A DNA stretch of 64,000 bases from Billgrantia campisalis (GCF_022341425.1 NZ_JABFUC010000006.1:62001-126000), one strand, 5' to 3'; positions 28,246 to 37,248 are shown, counted from the stretch's first letter. The notes: generated from the letters alone by a model not told the origin. Made by a program: numbers and translations.

Positions 28246-30372
28246 TCAGAAGTCCACGTTGAGTGACACCATCAGAGAGCGAGGCCCATAGAGGTTGTTG
28301 TAGACATTGCTGTAGGCGATGTTGCCGTTGTCTTCGCGCACATAGGGACGATAGTCCTTGAAGTCGCGGTCGAGCAGGTTGTTGACCACGCCGTTGACCG
28401 AGACATGCTCGCTGACCCGGTAGCGACCTCCCAGGTTGACCATCGTAGTGCTCCTGAAGTCGCCCAGCGCATCATAGGCGCCCTGGGATCTGCCACCGTT
28501 CTGCGGCTCGTGGAAGTTGCGCGGGCGGAAGGCGCTGCTGCGATACTCGGCACCCAGGAAGGCGTTGAGCTGCGGGGTGGCCTGCCAGTCGAGGCGCAGG
28601 TTGAGCATATGCTCCGGCACGCTGACCAGGGGGTCGCCGACCAGGCTGGCCGCGGTGGCGCCCTCCTTCAGCTCGCTGTCGGTATAGGTGTAGTTGCCCG
28701 ATAGGGTGACGGTATCGGTGAAGGCATAGGAGGAGGCCAGTTCGATGCCCTGGATGCGCGACTCACCGATATTGTCGTTGGTGCGATCGCTGGCGCCGGT
28801 GGCGCGCTCGATCTTGTCCTTCAGGGTGTTATGGAAGGCAGTGACCTGGGTCATGAAGCCCCGGCGGTTGTCATAGCGGGCCGACACCTCGTAGTTGGTG
28901 CTGCGCTCAGGTTTGAGGTCGGGGTCGCCGAACAGCGGCACGCTGCCGCCGTCGCCGAAGCCCACGATGCCGTCGAAGGTCTGCTCCATCAGCGGGGCGC
29001 GGAAGCCCTGGCCGGCGCCACCCTTGAGGGTCCACTCGTCGGTGGCCTCGAACACCGCGTAGGCGCGGGGGGTGAACTCGCCGCTGATGCCGGCATACTT
29101 GTCATAGCGCAGCCCGCCGGTCAGTGCCAGGCGCTGGGTGGCCTGCCACTCGTTCTCGGCAAAGAGGCTGTACTGGTCGCGGGTGACATCCTCCGGCAGG
29201 AAGCCGTCCTTGAAGGTGGCGTCCAGATACTGACCGCCCAGGGTGACCAGGTGATCGCCGAAGACGTTGGTCAGCCGGGTGTCGAGGATATCGGTGGTCA
29301 GCTTGAGCTGGCGCGCCGTGCCGAAGCGGTCGGCATCGGGTACCGCGCCGGCATTGATGGTGCGTCCCTTGGTTTCGACGATATCCCGGGTCAGGGAGGT
29401 GTCCAACTGACCGAACGCAAAATCGCCGCGATGGCTCAAGCGGAACTGATCGCGCTCAAAGACCAGCTCACGTGAGTAGCCGCGTTCGAAATCCTCCGGC
29501 GCGTTGCCGGTACCGGTAAAGCGGCCCACCTGGCCGAATCGGTTATTCAGGGTTTGTTGCGTGGTATCAAAGCGCAGGCTGATGTCATGGCTATCATGGG
29601 GCGTCAGCACCAGCTCGCCGCCGAAAGTCTCGACGTTGGCCTTGGTAGGATTCTGGCCCATGGTGCGGTTATCGGTCAGGCTGGGCTCGGTGCCGGGAAT
29701 GTCGATGGAGGACGCCGCGCGCTCCAGCAGGCGACCGTAGAGCTGAAGGCCCAGGTGCTCGGAGATCGGGCCGCTGACGTAGCCCTCGGTGATCGTGGTG
29801 CCACCGAAGTCGGCGTCGGAAAAGTGCTCGGTGGCGATGGAGCCCGCGCCACGCCATTCGTTGCCGGGCCGGCGGGTGATGATGTTGATCACCCCGCCGA
29901 TGGCATCGGAGCCGTACAGCGTCGACATGGGGCCGCGGACCACTTCGATACGCTCGATGGCAGCAATCGGCGGGATGAAGGTCGACTGAGAGTCGTTGAA
30001 GGCGTTGGGTGCCACCGTGGCCGAGACGTTCTGGCGCACTCCGTCGATCAGCACCAGGGTGTACTCGCTGGGCAGCCCGCGCAGGCTCACGGTCTGATTG
30101 CCGGTCTTGCCGGAACGGGCGTCCAGCGGGCGGCTGTTGACCCCCTCGATGCCGCGTACAGCCTCGGCCAGGTTGGTGACGTGGCGCTCCTCGAGCTCCT
30201 CTCGCGTGATGATCGAGATGCTCGCCGGGGCCAGTTCGATGGTCTGCTCGAAGCCGCTGGCCGAGATCACCAGGGTGTCCAGCTCCTCGGCTTGGGCGGG
30301 CAGTGCCATAACGGCGGAGAGGGCGGCGACCAGCGGGGTGCGCCGCAGCGCATGGTGCAAGTGAGGCATCAT
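28246..30372 (-). CDS. TonB-dependent outer-membrane receptor, siderophore type
   Basis: A 708-residue ligand-gated outer-membrane barrel. A signal peptide ends at AQA/EELD near residue 28; a TonB-box-like LDTLVISAS follows; the plug holds LAEAVRGIEGVNSRP, VSLRGLPSEYTLVLIDGVRQ and IERIEVVRGPMSTLYGSDAIGGVINIITRRP. The barrel closes with SLMVSLNVDF, a terminal Phe as usual. The plug is most like FepA/CirA/IrgA-type catecholate receptors, but the ligand cannot be fixed by eye. AAGGGA lies before a double ATG. Two Fur-like boxes upstream and the divergent TonB operon point to iron uptake. Confidence 0.92.
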   Translation of the reverse strand: MMPHLHHALRRTPLVAALSAVMALPAQAEELDTLVISASGFEQTIELAPASISIITREELEERHVTNLAEAVRGIEGVNSRPLDARSGKTGNQTVSLRGLPSEYTLVLIDGVRQNVSATVAPNAFNDSQSTFIPPIAAIERIEVVRGPMSTLYGSDAIGGVINIITRRPGNEWRGAGSIATEHFSDADFGGTTITEGYVSGPISEHLGLQLYGRLLERAASSIDIPGTEPSLTDNRTMGQNPTKANVETFGGELVLTPHDSHDISLRFDTTQQTLNNRFGQVGRFTGTGNAPEDFERGYSRELVFERDQFRLSHRGDFAFGQLDTSLTRDIVETKGRTINAGAVPDADRFGTARQLKLTTDILDTRLTNVFGDHLVTLGGQYLDATFKDGFLPEDVTRDQYSLFAENEWQATQRLALTGGLRYDKYAGISGEFTPRAYAVFEATDEWTLKGGAGQGFRAPLMEQTFDGIVGFGDGGSVPLFGDPDLKPERSTNYEVSARYDNRRGFMTQVTAFHNTLKDKIERATGASDRTNDNIGESRIQGIELASSYAFTDTVTLSGNYTYTDSELKEGATAASLVGDPLVSVPEHMLNLRLDWQATPQLNAFLGAEYRSSAFRPRNFHEPQNGGRSQGAYDALGDFRSTTMVNLGGRYRVSEHVSVNGVVNNLLDRDFKDYRPYVREDNGNIAYSNVYNNLYGPRSLMVSLNVDF

Positions 30373-30430
30373 GAAAGTCCCTTGTCTCTGATGTGAAGTC
30401 TCTTGATGTGAAAGAGTTTCTTATGCAAAC

Positions 30431-30449
30431 GATAGAGATTGTCATTTGT
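30431..30449. promoter_or_regulatory. Fur-like box, receptor side
   Basis: Matches the Fur consensus at 12 of 19 positions and lies 59 bases upstream of the TonB-receptor start, within an AT-rich stretch that stands out in this GC-rich region. Confidence 0.5.
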
Positions 30450-30486
30450 TTTTATAGTGGTACCCTATAGCGATCCACCTTGATAT

Positions 30487-30505
30487 GCAATAGATAATCA
30501 TTTGT
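30487..30505. promoter_or_regulatory. Fur-like box, TonB-operon side
   Basis: Contains the exact core GATAATCATT and matches the consensus at 12 of 19 positions. It lies 117 bases before the GTG start of the DUF3450 gene. With the box at 30431-30449 it probably sets iron repression in both directions. Confidence 0.55.
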
Positions 30506-30621
30506 ATTCGATGCCTGTGCCGCGCCCCGCTGGGGCAAGGCCGGTGGCAAGAGTGCGAAACATCGAGGCGACGCGAGTCGTCGACAACACCTGCCGAGGA
30601 GGCGGGTCCTGGAGAAGCCAC

Positions 30622-31404
30622 GTGTGTGACACCCCGACTCAATTCCGACGCCTTGGCTGGCTGCTGCTCAGCGGTGCGCTGGTGGCGCTGCCGGCGCTTG
30701 GCGATAGCACGCTTCAGCAGGAGGCGAGAGAGGCGCAGCGCAGCCAGGCCGAGCTGCAGTCGCGCATCGATGCCGCCGATGATGAGTCGCGCGCCATGCT
30801 CGAGGAGTTGCGCGAGTTGGAGCGCGGCGCGCGTCGTCTGACGCAGGAGAACGCCGGGCTCGCCCCGCGCAACGCGCGCCTGGCCGAGACGCTCGACCGT
30901 CGCGAGGCGGCGCTGGATACCCTGGAGCAAACCCGTGAAGCCCTGCCGCTGCTCCAGCAGCGCCTGGTCGAGCGGCTCGGCCAATGGATCGACAATGACA
31001 TGCCGTTCCTGCGCGAAGCGCGCCAGGCGCGAGTGGCCAGTTTGAATGCCCAGAGTGGGGAGCTTTCCACCGCCGAGCGCTGGGAGCGCATCGTCGGTGC
31101 ATGGCGAGCCGAGCTGGCCTACGGCCGCGAGTTCGACGCCTGGCGCGGCTATCTCGGTGAGGGTGAGGAGCGCCGTGAGGTGGATTTTCTGCGACTGGGG
31201 CGCGTCGGTTTCTATTACCTGACCCCTGACGGCCGCGACGGCGGTGTCTGGCAAGAGGCGTCCCAGGCATGGGCATCGCTTGGCGAGGCCCAGCGCCGGG
31301 AGGTGCGCAGCGGGCTGCGCATCGCGCGTGACCAGCGTGCTCCGGAGCTGCTCACGCTGCCCATCTCGCCGCTGCTCGAGCCGGCCGGGGAGGGCGACAC
31401 ATGA
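30622..31404 (+). CDS. DUF3450 exported coiled-coil protein of the TonB system
   Basis: A 260-residue periplasmic protein with a signal peptide (RRLGWLLLSGALVALPALG) and a long coiled coil (residues about 30-110), then a globular part with VDFLRLGRVGFYYLTPDG. DUF3450 proteins are regularly the first gene of TonB2-type clusters in marine gammaproteobacteria; their exact task is not established. The start is GTG at 30622, eight bases after GGAGAAG; this choice places the signal peptide at the N-terminus. It overlaps the next gene by four bases. Confidence 0.82.
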   Translation: MCDTPTQFRRLGWLLLSGALVALPALGDSTLQQEAREAQRSQAELQSRIDAADDESRAMLEELRELERGARRLTQENAGLAPRNARLAETLDRREAALDTLEQTREALPLLQQRLVERLGQWIDNDMPFLREARQARVASLNAQSGELSTAERWERIVGAWRAELAYGREFDAWRGYLGEGEERREVDFLRLGRVGFYYLTPDGRDGGVWQEASQAWASLGEAQRREVRSGLRIARDQRAPELLTLPISPLLEPAGEGDT

Positions 31405-32774
31405 GATCGCTGAGACTCCTGATTGTGGTGCTGATTGCCGCTTTTCTGGCGGTGCCGGTCTTGGCGCAGGCCCAGTCTGAGCCGCTGAGTTCGCTGCGCG
31501 CCGAGCGCGAGGCCGCCGAGGCTCGCGATCGGGCGCGACTGACCGAACTGCTCGAGGATCGCGATGCGCTGGAAGCCGCCCTCGAGGAGGCTCGCGCCGC
31601 CCATGAGCAGGCGGAAGCCCTGAATGCCGAGCTGCAGGCCGAGGCGCAGGCCTTGAGCGAGCGCCAGGCCGAGCTCGAAGCCCGCCGCCAGGAGCAGGGC
31701 GACGATCTCGAAGCCGTGCTGGCTTCGCTCGTCCGCCACAGCGGTGAGCTGCGCGATACCCTGGGTGACAGCTGGCTCACGCTGGCCGGGGCCGAGCTAC
31801 CGCCGCGGCTGAACGATGCCGAGGTGCTCGAGCTTGGCCAGCTGGAGGCGTTCGTCGACCGCCTGATGGCACTCACCGTCGATACCGGCAGAGCGGTGCG
31901 CTTCGAGGCGCCGGTGGCTGCCGCCGATGGTCAGATTGCATCCCGCGAGGTGATTCGACTGGGTGATTTCGCAGCCTTTACCGACGGTGAGCTGCTGCGT
32001 CGAGGTGCCGACGACCAGACGCTGTCGGTGGTCGAGCGCACGCCGCCCGATGTGGCCGCCAGCCTGGTGGCCTTCCACGGCGGAGAATCGCGCACGCTGG
32101 CCCTCGACCCGACCCGTGGCCAGGTCATTTCGGCGTTGGCCCAGCGACCGAGCCTGATCGAGCGCTTTCATCAGGGCGGTGCCGTGGGCTACGTGGTGGT
32201 CACCCTGGGCGGCATCGGGCTGCTGGTGGCGCTGCTGCAGTACGGTTATCTGCTGCGCGTCAGCCTGACCATGCGCCGCCAGGTGCGCGATCTGAGCCGG
32301 CTGCGGGATGACAATCCGCTCGGGCGAGTCTTGCAGCGCTTTCGCTCGCTCGATGCCAATCCGGTGCCCGAAGCGCTGGAGGCTCGGCTCGACGAGGCGG
32401 TGCTGGCCGAACTGCCAAGACTCGAGCGCGGCCAGCCGTTGGTCAAGCTGCTGGCCGCCGTCGCGCCGCTGCTCGGGCTGCTGGGGACCGTCACCGGCAT
32501 GATCGTTACCTTCCAGGCGATCACCGTGTTCGGCACCGGCGACCCTCAGCTGATGGCCGGCGGCATCAGCCAGGCGCTGGTGACCACCGTGCTGGGGTTG
32601 ATCACCGCGGTACCGCTGCTGTTCGCCCATACCGCCCTGGCCGGTCGCAGTCGCTATCTGGCGGGGCTGATGGAAGGGCAGGCCAGCGCGGCCCTCGCCG
32701 AGCAGCTCGAGCGGCGCAGCTCGCCGGCAAAGGCACCCCTGGGGAGCGAGGCCCGTGATGCCGCTCTGGCTTGA
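31401..32774 (+). CDS. TolQ/ExbB-like proton channel with periplasmic coiled coil (TtpC-like)
   Basis: A 457-residue inner-membrane protein. A signal peptide (MRSLRLLIVVLIAAFLAVPV) is followed by a coiled coil (about 28-105), a periplasmic domain, and a C-terminal MotA/TolQ/ExbB unit with three membrane segments: VGYVVVTLGGIGLLVALLQY, AVAPLLGLLGTVTGMIVTF and VTTVLGLITAVPLLFAHTAL. It corresponds to TtpC, the extra component that TonB2 systems of Vibrio need together with ExbB, ExbD and TonB. It overlaps DUF3450 by four bases and the next exbB by 17. Confidence 0.88.
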   Translation: MRSLRLLIVVLIAAFLAVPVLAQAQSEPLSSLRAEREAAEARDRARLTELLEDRDALEAALEEARAAHEQAEALNAELQAEAQALSERQAELEARRQEQGDDLEAVLASLVRHSGELRDTLGDSWLTLAGAELPPRLNDAEVLELGQLEAFVDRLMALTVDTGRAVRFEAPVAAADGQIASREVIRLGDFAAFTDGELLRRGADDQTLSVVERTPPDVAASLVAFHGGESRTLALDPTRGQVISALAQRPSLIERFHQGGAVGYVVVTLGGIGLLVALLQYGYLLRVSLTMRRQVRDLSRLRDDNPLGRVLQRFRSLDANPVPEALEARLDEAVLAELPRLERGQPLVKLLAAVAPLLGLLGTVTGMIVTFQAITVFGTGDPQLMAGGISQALVTTVLGLITAVPLLFAHTALAGRSRYLAGLMEGQASAALAEQLERRSSPAKAPLGSEARDAALA

Positions 32775-33291
32775 GCCTCTGGAGCGCCTGGTCGAGGCGG
32801 GAGGGGCGATCCTGGTGGTCATCGCCCTGGTGGCCATGCTGCTGTTCAGCCTGGCGCTGGAGCGGGTCTGGTACTTTCGCATCACCTATCGTCGCGCCCG
32901 CCGCCAGCTGATCGATCGCTGGACGGCACGCCCCGATCACCTGAGCTGGAGCGCCTTGACGCTGCGCGAGGCCTGGACGCGGGCGCTGATCGCCCGGCTG
33001 CGCCGTCCGCTGCCCTGGCTCAAGCTGCTGGTGGCGCTGTGTCCGCTGCTGGGCCTGCTGGGCACGGTCACCGGCATGATCGCGGTGTTCGACAGCCTGG
33101 CGCTGAGCGATACCAGCCAGGCCCGCTCCATGGCCGATGGCGTGGCGCGGGCGACCCTGCCGACGCTCACCGGCATGGCCGTGGCGGTGGTGGGGCTACT
33201 CTTTACCAGCCGTCTGGAGCAAATCATTCGACGCGAGGATCAGCGGCTGCACGACCGCCTGGCCCGCGCCGTGGAGGAATCCCATGCGTAG
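32758..33291 (+). CDS. exbB: Biopolymer transporter ExbB
   Basis: A 177-residue inner-membrane protein with three membrane spans (AILVVIALVAMLLFSLALERVW split at residue 16-37, LVALCPLLGLLGTVTGMIAVF and TGMAVAVVGLLFTSRL). ExbB pentamers surround ExbD and use the proton gradient to energise TonB. The ATG at 32758 lies inside the previous gene; a GTG one codon upstream is the alternative. A second ExbB-like channel directly after the TtpC-like one is the normal TonB2 layout. It overlaps exbD by eight bases. Confidence 0.92.
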   Translation: MPLWLEPLERLVEAGGAILVVIALVAMLLFSLALERVWYFRITYRRARRQLIDRWTARPDHLSWSALTLREAWTRALIARLRRPLPWLKLLVALCPLLGLLGTVTGMIAVFDSLALSDTSQARSMADGVARATLPTLTGMAVAVVGLLFTSRLEQIIRREDQRLHDRLARAVEESHA

Positions 33292-33691
33292 ACGCCGCAG
33301 CGGCAGTGACGCCGGCGATGCCGGCGAGGTCAACTTGACGCCGATGCTGGACGTGGTCTTCATCATGCTGATCTTCTTTATCGTGACCACCAGCTTCATC
33401 AAGGAGAGCGGGATCGAGATCCAGCGCCCTGAGTCCAGCGCGGCGAGCCCGCAGCCGGAGGCGCAGGTGATGGTGGCGATCACCCCCGAGGGCGCTGTCT
33501 GGGTGGATGGCCAGCCCATCGACCTGCACCGGGTGGGTGACGAGGTGGCCGGCCTGGTGAGCAATGACGGCTCGGTGGTGATCCAGGCCGATCGCGATTC
33601 CACGACGGGCTTGCTGATCGAGGTGATGGACCGCATTCGCGAGGCCGGCGTGGCGCAGGTCGCGGTGGCGGCCAGCCGGAGTCGGTCGTGA
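33284..33691 (+). CDS. exbD: Biopolymer transporter ExbD
   Basis: A 135-residue protein with a basic N-terminus (MRRRRSGSD), the invariant membrane segment containing the proton-binding aspartate in LTPMLDVVFIMLIFFIVTT, and a periplasmic TolR-like domain. It works as a dimer inside the ExbB pentamer. The gene overlaps both exbB (eight bases) and tonB (four bases), so all are co-translated. Confidence 0.94.
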   Translation: MRRRRSGSDAGDAGEVNLTPMLDVVFIMLIFFIVTTSFIKESGIEIQRPESSAASPQPEAQVMVAITPEGAVWVDGQPIDLHRVGDEVAGLVSNDGSVVIQADRDSTTGLLIEVMDRIREAGVAQVAVAASRSRS

Positions 33692-34425
33692 CGCGTATTC
33701 CCTTTTCCACGCTGGGTGGGGTGGCCCTGGCGCTGCTGCTGTTCTGGCTGCTGGCGCTGCTGGTGACGCCACCGGAGGAGGAGTTCGACGTGCTCGACGT
33801 CAGCATGAGCATGAGCATGGTCGAGGCTCCCGAACCGGTGCAGGAAGAAGTGGCCGAACCCAGCCCCGAACCACCGCCCCAGGTTGAAGCCAGTCCGCCA
33901 CCGCGGCCCGAGCCATTGCCCCCGCTGGAGAGCCCGATCGCCATGCCGGAGCCCGAGCTGCCGCCGGAGGAGATGGAGTCGCCCGAACTCGACAGCCGCC
34001 TGCCGGAGCTCAGCGAGGCGCGGCCTGAGCCGCCCCCCGAGCCCGCTCCGGAACCGCCCCCCGAGCCTGCTGCCGAGCCGAGCCCGTCACCGTCGGCGCC
34101 CAGTGCCGCCCAGGAGGGGCCGACGACCGATCAGGCGGCTCCGGCCGAGTCGGGGCCGGTGGATGTCGGCGAGATCGCCCCGACCAGCCGGGTGCCGCCG
34201 GAGTACCCGGCGCGAGCCCAGCGGCGCGGGTTGGAAGGACATGTCGAGCTGCAGTTCCTGATCCGCCCCGATGGCAGCGTCGATCGCTCATCCATTCGCG
34301 TCGTCGAGTCGCAGCCGCGCAATGTCTTCGATTCGGCCGCTGAGCAGGCCGTGGCCCGCTGGCAGTTCGAGCCCGCCTCGGGAGTGCGCCGGGCCCGGCA
34401 GCGCCTGGAATTCCAACTGAGGTGA
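33688..34425 (+). CDS. tonB: TonB energy-transducing protein
   Basis: A 245-residue TonB. It has a single N-terminal anchor (LGGVALALLLFWLLALLV), a long proline-glutamate-rich spacer (residues about 45-150), and a C-terminal TonB fold with PPEYPARAQRRGLEGHVE and SAAEQAVARWQFEPA. The spacer is more acidic than usual Pro-Lys TonB spacers, in line with a halophile. The start is GTG at 33688, overlapping the exbD stop. It would power the adjacent receptor and others in the genome. Confidence 0.93.
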   Translation: MTRIPFSTLGGVALALLLFWLLALLVTPPEEEFDVLDVSMSMSMVEAPEPVQEEVAEPSPEPPPQVEASPPPRPEPLPPLESPIAMPEPELPPEEMESPELDSRLPELSEARPEPPPEPAPEPPPEPAAEPSPSPSAPSAAQEGPTTDQAAPAESGPVDVGEIAPTSRVPPEYPARAQRRGLEGHVELQFLIRPDGSVDRSSIRVVESQPRNVFDSAAEQAVARWQFEPASGVRRARQRLEFQLR

Positions 34426-34429
34426 CACC

Positions 34430-35563
34430 ATGAACCGCCATCTTGTCGTCACGCTGTTTGCCGCCGCCTGGCTGCTTCTGGCCGGGTCGGTGGCGGCCGC
34501 CCCCCCGGCGCTGCCCGGCGATATCATCGCCGACCTGGAGCGGATGCAGCGTGAGCTGCAGCAGGGTGAACACGACCGGGTCGGTGAGCGCGCTCGCGCC
34601 CAGGCCGGGCGCCTGGAGGGGGGTAATGCCGCCGATCGCTGGGCCAGCGCCCTGTATCGCCAGCTGGCGGCCGGGGCCGAGGCCAGGGCGGGGCGGCGCG
34701 AAGTGGCCGCCGATCACCTGGCCCAGGCCCGCCGCGTTCAAGAGGCCCCGTCGTCTCAGCGCGACCGCTGGCTGAAGGAGGAGGCAGGATTGCGCCTGGC
34801 GGCGGGGCAACGGGAGGCGGCCGTGGCGCTGCTACTGGAGTGGCACGAGCGTCATGCGGGCGGCGCCGATGACCGCTGGCGGCTGGGGCGCGCCCTGGCG
34901 GAGCTGGAGCGCTGGCAGGAAGCCGCGCGCTGGGTCGACCGGGCGCTGGCGGTGGACGACGCCCCGGATGCCGGGCGCCAGGCCCTGGCGGCAGCGGTCT
35001 ACCAGCGAGTCGATCGCGGGGGAGACGCCTTGGCGCGCCTGGAGGCAGGGCTGGATGCGGCGTCCGATCCCCAGGCCTGGCGCCGCGCCGCGGCGCTGGC
35101 CCAGCGGCTGGGCGATCCCGAGCGAGCCACGGCGCTATGGGAAGCCGGCTGGCGCCTGGGGGTGCTGGCCGGCGAGGCGGATCTGCGGCAGCGCATCGAG
35201 CTACACCTCGTGGCGGGAACGCCGGCGCGGGCCGCGGAGTATCTCCAGGCCGCGCTGGAGGAGCAGGCGCTCGACGACAGCCTGGAACATCGCCGGCTGC
35301 TGGCCCGGGCCTGGCAGGCCGCCCGTGACCGCGACCGGGCACTCGCCGCCTGGGAGGCCATGGCGCGGCGCAGCCAGGCCGCCGAGGACTGGCTGCGCCT
35401 CGGCCAGCTTGCCCATGGCTGGGGGCGAGACGAAGTGGCCGAGAGCGCGCTGGAGACCGCGAAGGCGTTAGGCGCCGAGCAGGCCGAACGCTGGCTTGCG
35501 GCGCTGCGCTCGGTTGAGAAAGAACCGAATGTCTGGCACCAAAACCTGACCCCGGTCCCTTGA
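34430..35563 (+). CDS. Exported TPR-like protein of the TonB operon
   Basis: A 377-residue protein with a signal peptide (MNRHLVVTLFAAAWLLLAGSVAAA) and a series of helical repeats rich in Ala, Trp and Arg (for example WRLGRALAELERWQEAARWV and LARAWQAARDRDRALAAWEA), typical of tetratricopeptide folds. TPR proteins commonly close TonB2-type operons, and in Vibrio a periplasmic TPR partner is known, but the function here is inferred from position. It starts five bases after tonB and ends with low-complexity residues before a Fur-like box of the next gene. Confidence 0.82.
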   Translation: MNRHLVVTLFAAAWLLLAGSVAAAPPALPGDIIADLERMQRELQQGEHDRVGERARAQAGRLEGGNAADRWASALYRQLAAGAEARAGRREVAADHLAQARRVQEAPSSQRDRWLKEEAGLRLAAGQREAAVALLLEWHERHAGGADDRWRLGRALAELERWQEAARWVDRALAVDDAPDAGRQALAAAVYQRVDRGGDALARLEAGLDAASDPQAWRRAAALAQRLGDPERATALWEAGWRLGVLAGEADLRQRIELHLVAGTPARAAEYLQAALEEQALDDSLEHRRLLARAWQAARDRDRALAAWEAMARRSQAAEDWLRLGQLAHGWGRDEVAESALETAKALGAEQAERWLAALRSVEKEPNVWHQNLTPVP

Positions 35564-35573
35564 GTTGATTGGG

Positions 35574-35592
35574 TGCAATGATAATCGTTTAC
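35574..35592. promoter_or_regulatory. Fur-like box before the DUF6746-like gene
   Basis: Contains a perfect AATGATAATC core and matches the 19-base consensus at 13 positions. It lies 97 bases before the ATG at 35689, in an AT-rich intergenic region, and gives the small exported gene its own likely iron control. Confidence 0.6.
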
Positions 35593-35688
35593 ATTAACTC
35601 TGTTCATTGGTAGCGTTATATCGCCTTGGCGGCCTTGGGCTGCCGCTTTCCATCGCTTTGATACTCCATGAACAGTAGGGGATGACAC

Positions 35689-36069
35689 ATGCACAAGCCG
35701 CTGATCGCTATTGCCTTTTCGGGCCTGCTCGCCGCCGCGCCTTTCGCCTTGGCCGATGAGCATTCGCGTATCGATCACTTCGAAGCCCTGCCCTCGGAGA
35801 CGCTGGTGCAGGCGGTGGCCAATTTCACCTCCCACAATGCCCACCTGGCCGCGATCCTGGAGCAGGAGACGCTCAGCATGGATGACCTCAATGCCGTCCA
35901 TGAGTTGACCTACACGCTGGAAGTGGCGCTGGAGAAGCTCCACACTGACCTGGCGGCCCTGGCCGATACCCTGGAAGAGGTGCATATTGCGTCCGAAACC
36001 GGTGATGTCGACGGCGTCAGGGCCAATGGTGAGGCCTACCTGAAGACTGCCTGGACCGTGATTCGATAA
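35689..36069 (+). CDS. Small exported helical protein, DUF6746-like
   Basis: A 126-residue protein with a clear signal peptide (IAIAFSGLLAAAPFALA before DEHSR) and an all-helical, acidic mature part with no cysteines or metal motif beyond scattered histidines (ADEHSRIDHFEALP). It resembles DUF6746-type proteins found near TonB genes in halophilic gammaproteobacteria; I recognise the pattern only loosely. AGTAGGGGATG precedes the ATG. A Fur-like box upstream and a bidirectional terminator downstream make it a separate iron-responsive unit. Function unknown. Confidence 0.7.
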   Translation: MHKPLIAIAFSGLLAAAPFALADEHSRIDHFEALPSETLVQAVANFTSHNAHLAAILEQETLSMDDLNAVHELTYTLEVALEKLHTDLAALADTLEEVHIASETGDVDGVRANGEAYLKTAWTVIR

Positions 36070-36097
36070 CGCGAACCCAGAGAAAAGCGCCAGAGTG

Positions 36098-36133
36098 CAG
36101 CGCGGCCGCCCCGGAGGCGGCCGCGCTGGGTTT
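36098..36133. terminator. Bidirectional terminator between DUF6746-like gene and xthA
   Basis: A perfect 13-bp GC-rich stem (36098-36110 with 36116-36128, loop CCGGA) has TTT just after it and an A-rich stretch (36081-36086) before it, so it can end transcription from both convergent genes. Confidence 0.75.
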
Positions 36134-36169
36134 CGTCTGTTGCGTTACGCCGAGTCGAGTGGTGGGGGC

Positions 36170-36997
36170 TCAGATCGCCAGTTCGGTCCACACCGGGGCG
36201 TGGTCGGAGGGCTTCTCCATGCCGCGCAGGTCGTAGTCGATGCCGGCGTCCTGGACCTTGGCCGCCAGCGACTCGCTGACCAGGATGTAGTCGATGCGCA
36301 GGCCGCGCCGGGGCTCGCGGTCGAAGCCTTTGGAGCGATAGTCGAACCAGCTGAAGCGGTCGTCGACCTCGGGGTAGCGCAGCCGGTAGCTGTCGACGAG
36401 CCCCCAGCGCTTGATGCCCTCGAGCCACTCGCGCTCTTCCGGCTGGAAGCTGGTCTTGCCTTCGCGCAGCCAGCGCTTGCGGTTGGCCTCGCCGATGCCG
36501 ATATCGCGGTCCTCGGGGGAGATATTGAAGTCGCCCATTATCGCCAGGCGCTCATCCGGACGGTGCCTCTCCTCCAGCAGCCGCGCCAGCTGCGAGTAGA
36601 ACTGCCGCTTGTGGGGGAACTTGGTGGGGTGGGCCAGGTTCTCGCCCTGGGGAAAGTAGCCGTTCCACACCGTCAGCGGCTGGCCGTCATTGCCGCGCAG
36701 GCGGACGCCGATCATGCGCCGCTGGGCTTCCTCGGTGTCGTCGGGGAAGCCGTAGTGGACCGCCTCGGGCTCGCCGCACTGGGCGGTGTCGACCATCAGC
36801 GCCACCCCGTAGTGGCCCTTCTGGCCATGGAAGACTACCCGATAGCCCAGCGCCTCGACGGCCTCACGGGGGAACTCGCTGTCCTGGACCTTGGTTTCCT
36901 GCAGGCCGATCACCGCCGGCCGGTGGCTCCGGGTCAGGGCCTCGAGCTGATGCGGGCGGGCGCGGATACCGTTGATGTTGAAGGAGACCAGGCGCAT
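36170..36997 (-). CDS. xthA: Exodeoxyribonuclease III family AP endonuclease
   Basis: A 275-residue metal-dependent nuclease of the ExoIII/EEP family acting at abasic sites in base excision repair. Visible motifs: FNINGIRA (metal Asn), GLQETKVQD (metal Glu), [24 protein letters not shown] (catalytic Asp/Asn) and the C-terminal RIDYIL and SDHAPVW. The ATG at 36997 overlaps the stop of the small gene upstream by one base, so they are translated together. It lies convergent to the iron block and divergent from rhlB. Confidence 0.93.
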   Translation of the reverse strand: MRLVSFNINGIRARPHQLEALTRSHRPAVIGLQETKVQDSEFPREAVEALGYRVVFHGQKGHYGVALMVDTAQCGEPEAVHYGFPDDTEEAQRRMIGVRLRGNDGQPLTVWNGYFPQGENLAHPTKFPHKRQFYSQLARLLEERHRPDERLAIMGDFNISPEDRDIGIGEANRKRWLREGKTSFQPEEREWLEGIKRWGLVDSYRLRYPEVDDRFSWFDYRSKGFDREPRRGLRIDYILVSESLAAKVQDAGIDYDLRGMEKPSDHAPVWTELAI

Positions 36998-37248
36998 CAC
37001 TCCGTCGACTCCTCGGACTCGGACGGGGCCGGGCCATCGGGATGAATGGCGATCGGCTGGCCCTCTTCCTGGCGGGCCTGCTTGCGGGCGGCCTGCAGCT
37101 TGCGCTGCTGGCGTTTCTTCTGGGTGAAGCGGCGCGACGAGGTCACCTGGTCGGGGTTCTCGTGGCGCCACTGTTTATAGTCCTTGCGCCGGCCGGTGCG
37201 GATGGTCACCTTGTCGGCCAGCGAGCGGGTCTTCTTGCGGCGTGTCAT
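36997..37248 (-). CDS. Small, highly basic protein of unknown function, coupled to xthA
   Basis: An 83-residue protein, not recognised. The first 60 residues are rich in Lys, Arg and Gln ([20 protein letters not shown], then [20 protein letters not shown]), and the last 20 are acidic, giving a bipolar charge pattern. It has no cysteine and no hydrophobic core, so it may be largely disordered and bind nucleic acid. Its stop overlaps the xthA start (TGATG), which argues that it is a real gene with a role near DNA repair or RNA. It is divergent from rhlB. Confidence 0.6.
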   Translation of the reverse strand: MTRRKKTRSLADKVTIRTGRRKDYKQWRHENPDQVTSSRRFTQKKRQQRKLQAARKQARQEEGQPIAIHPDGPAPSESEESTE

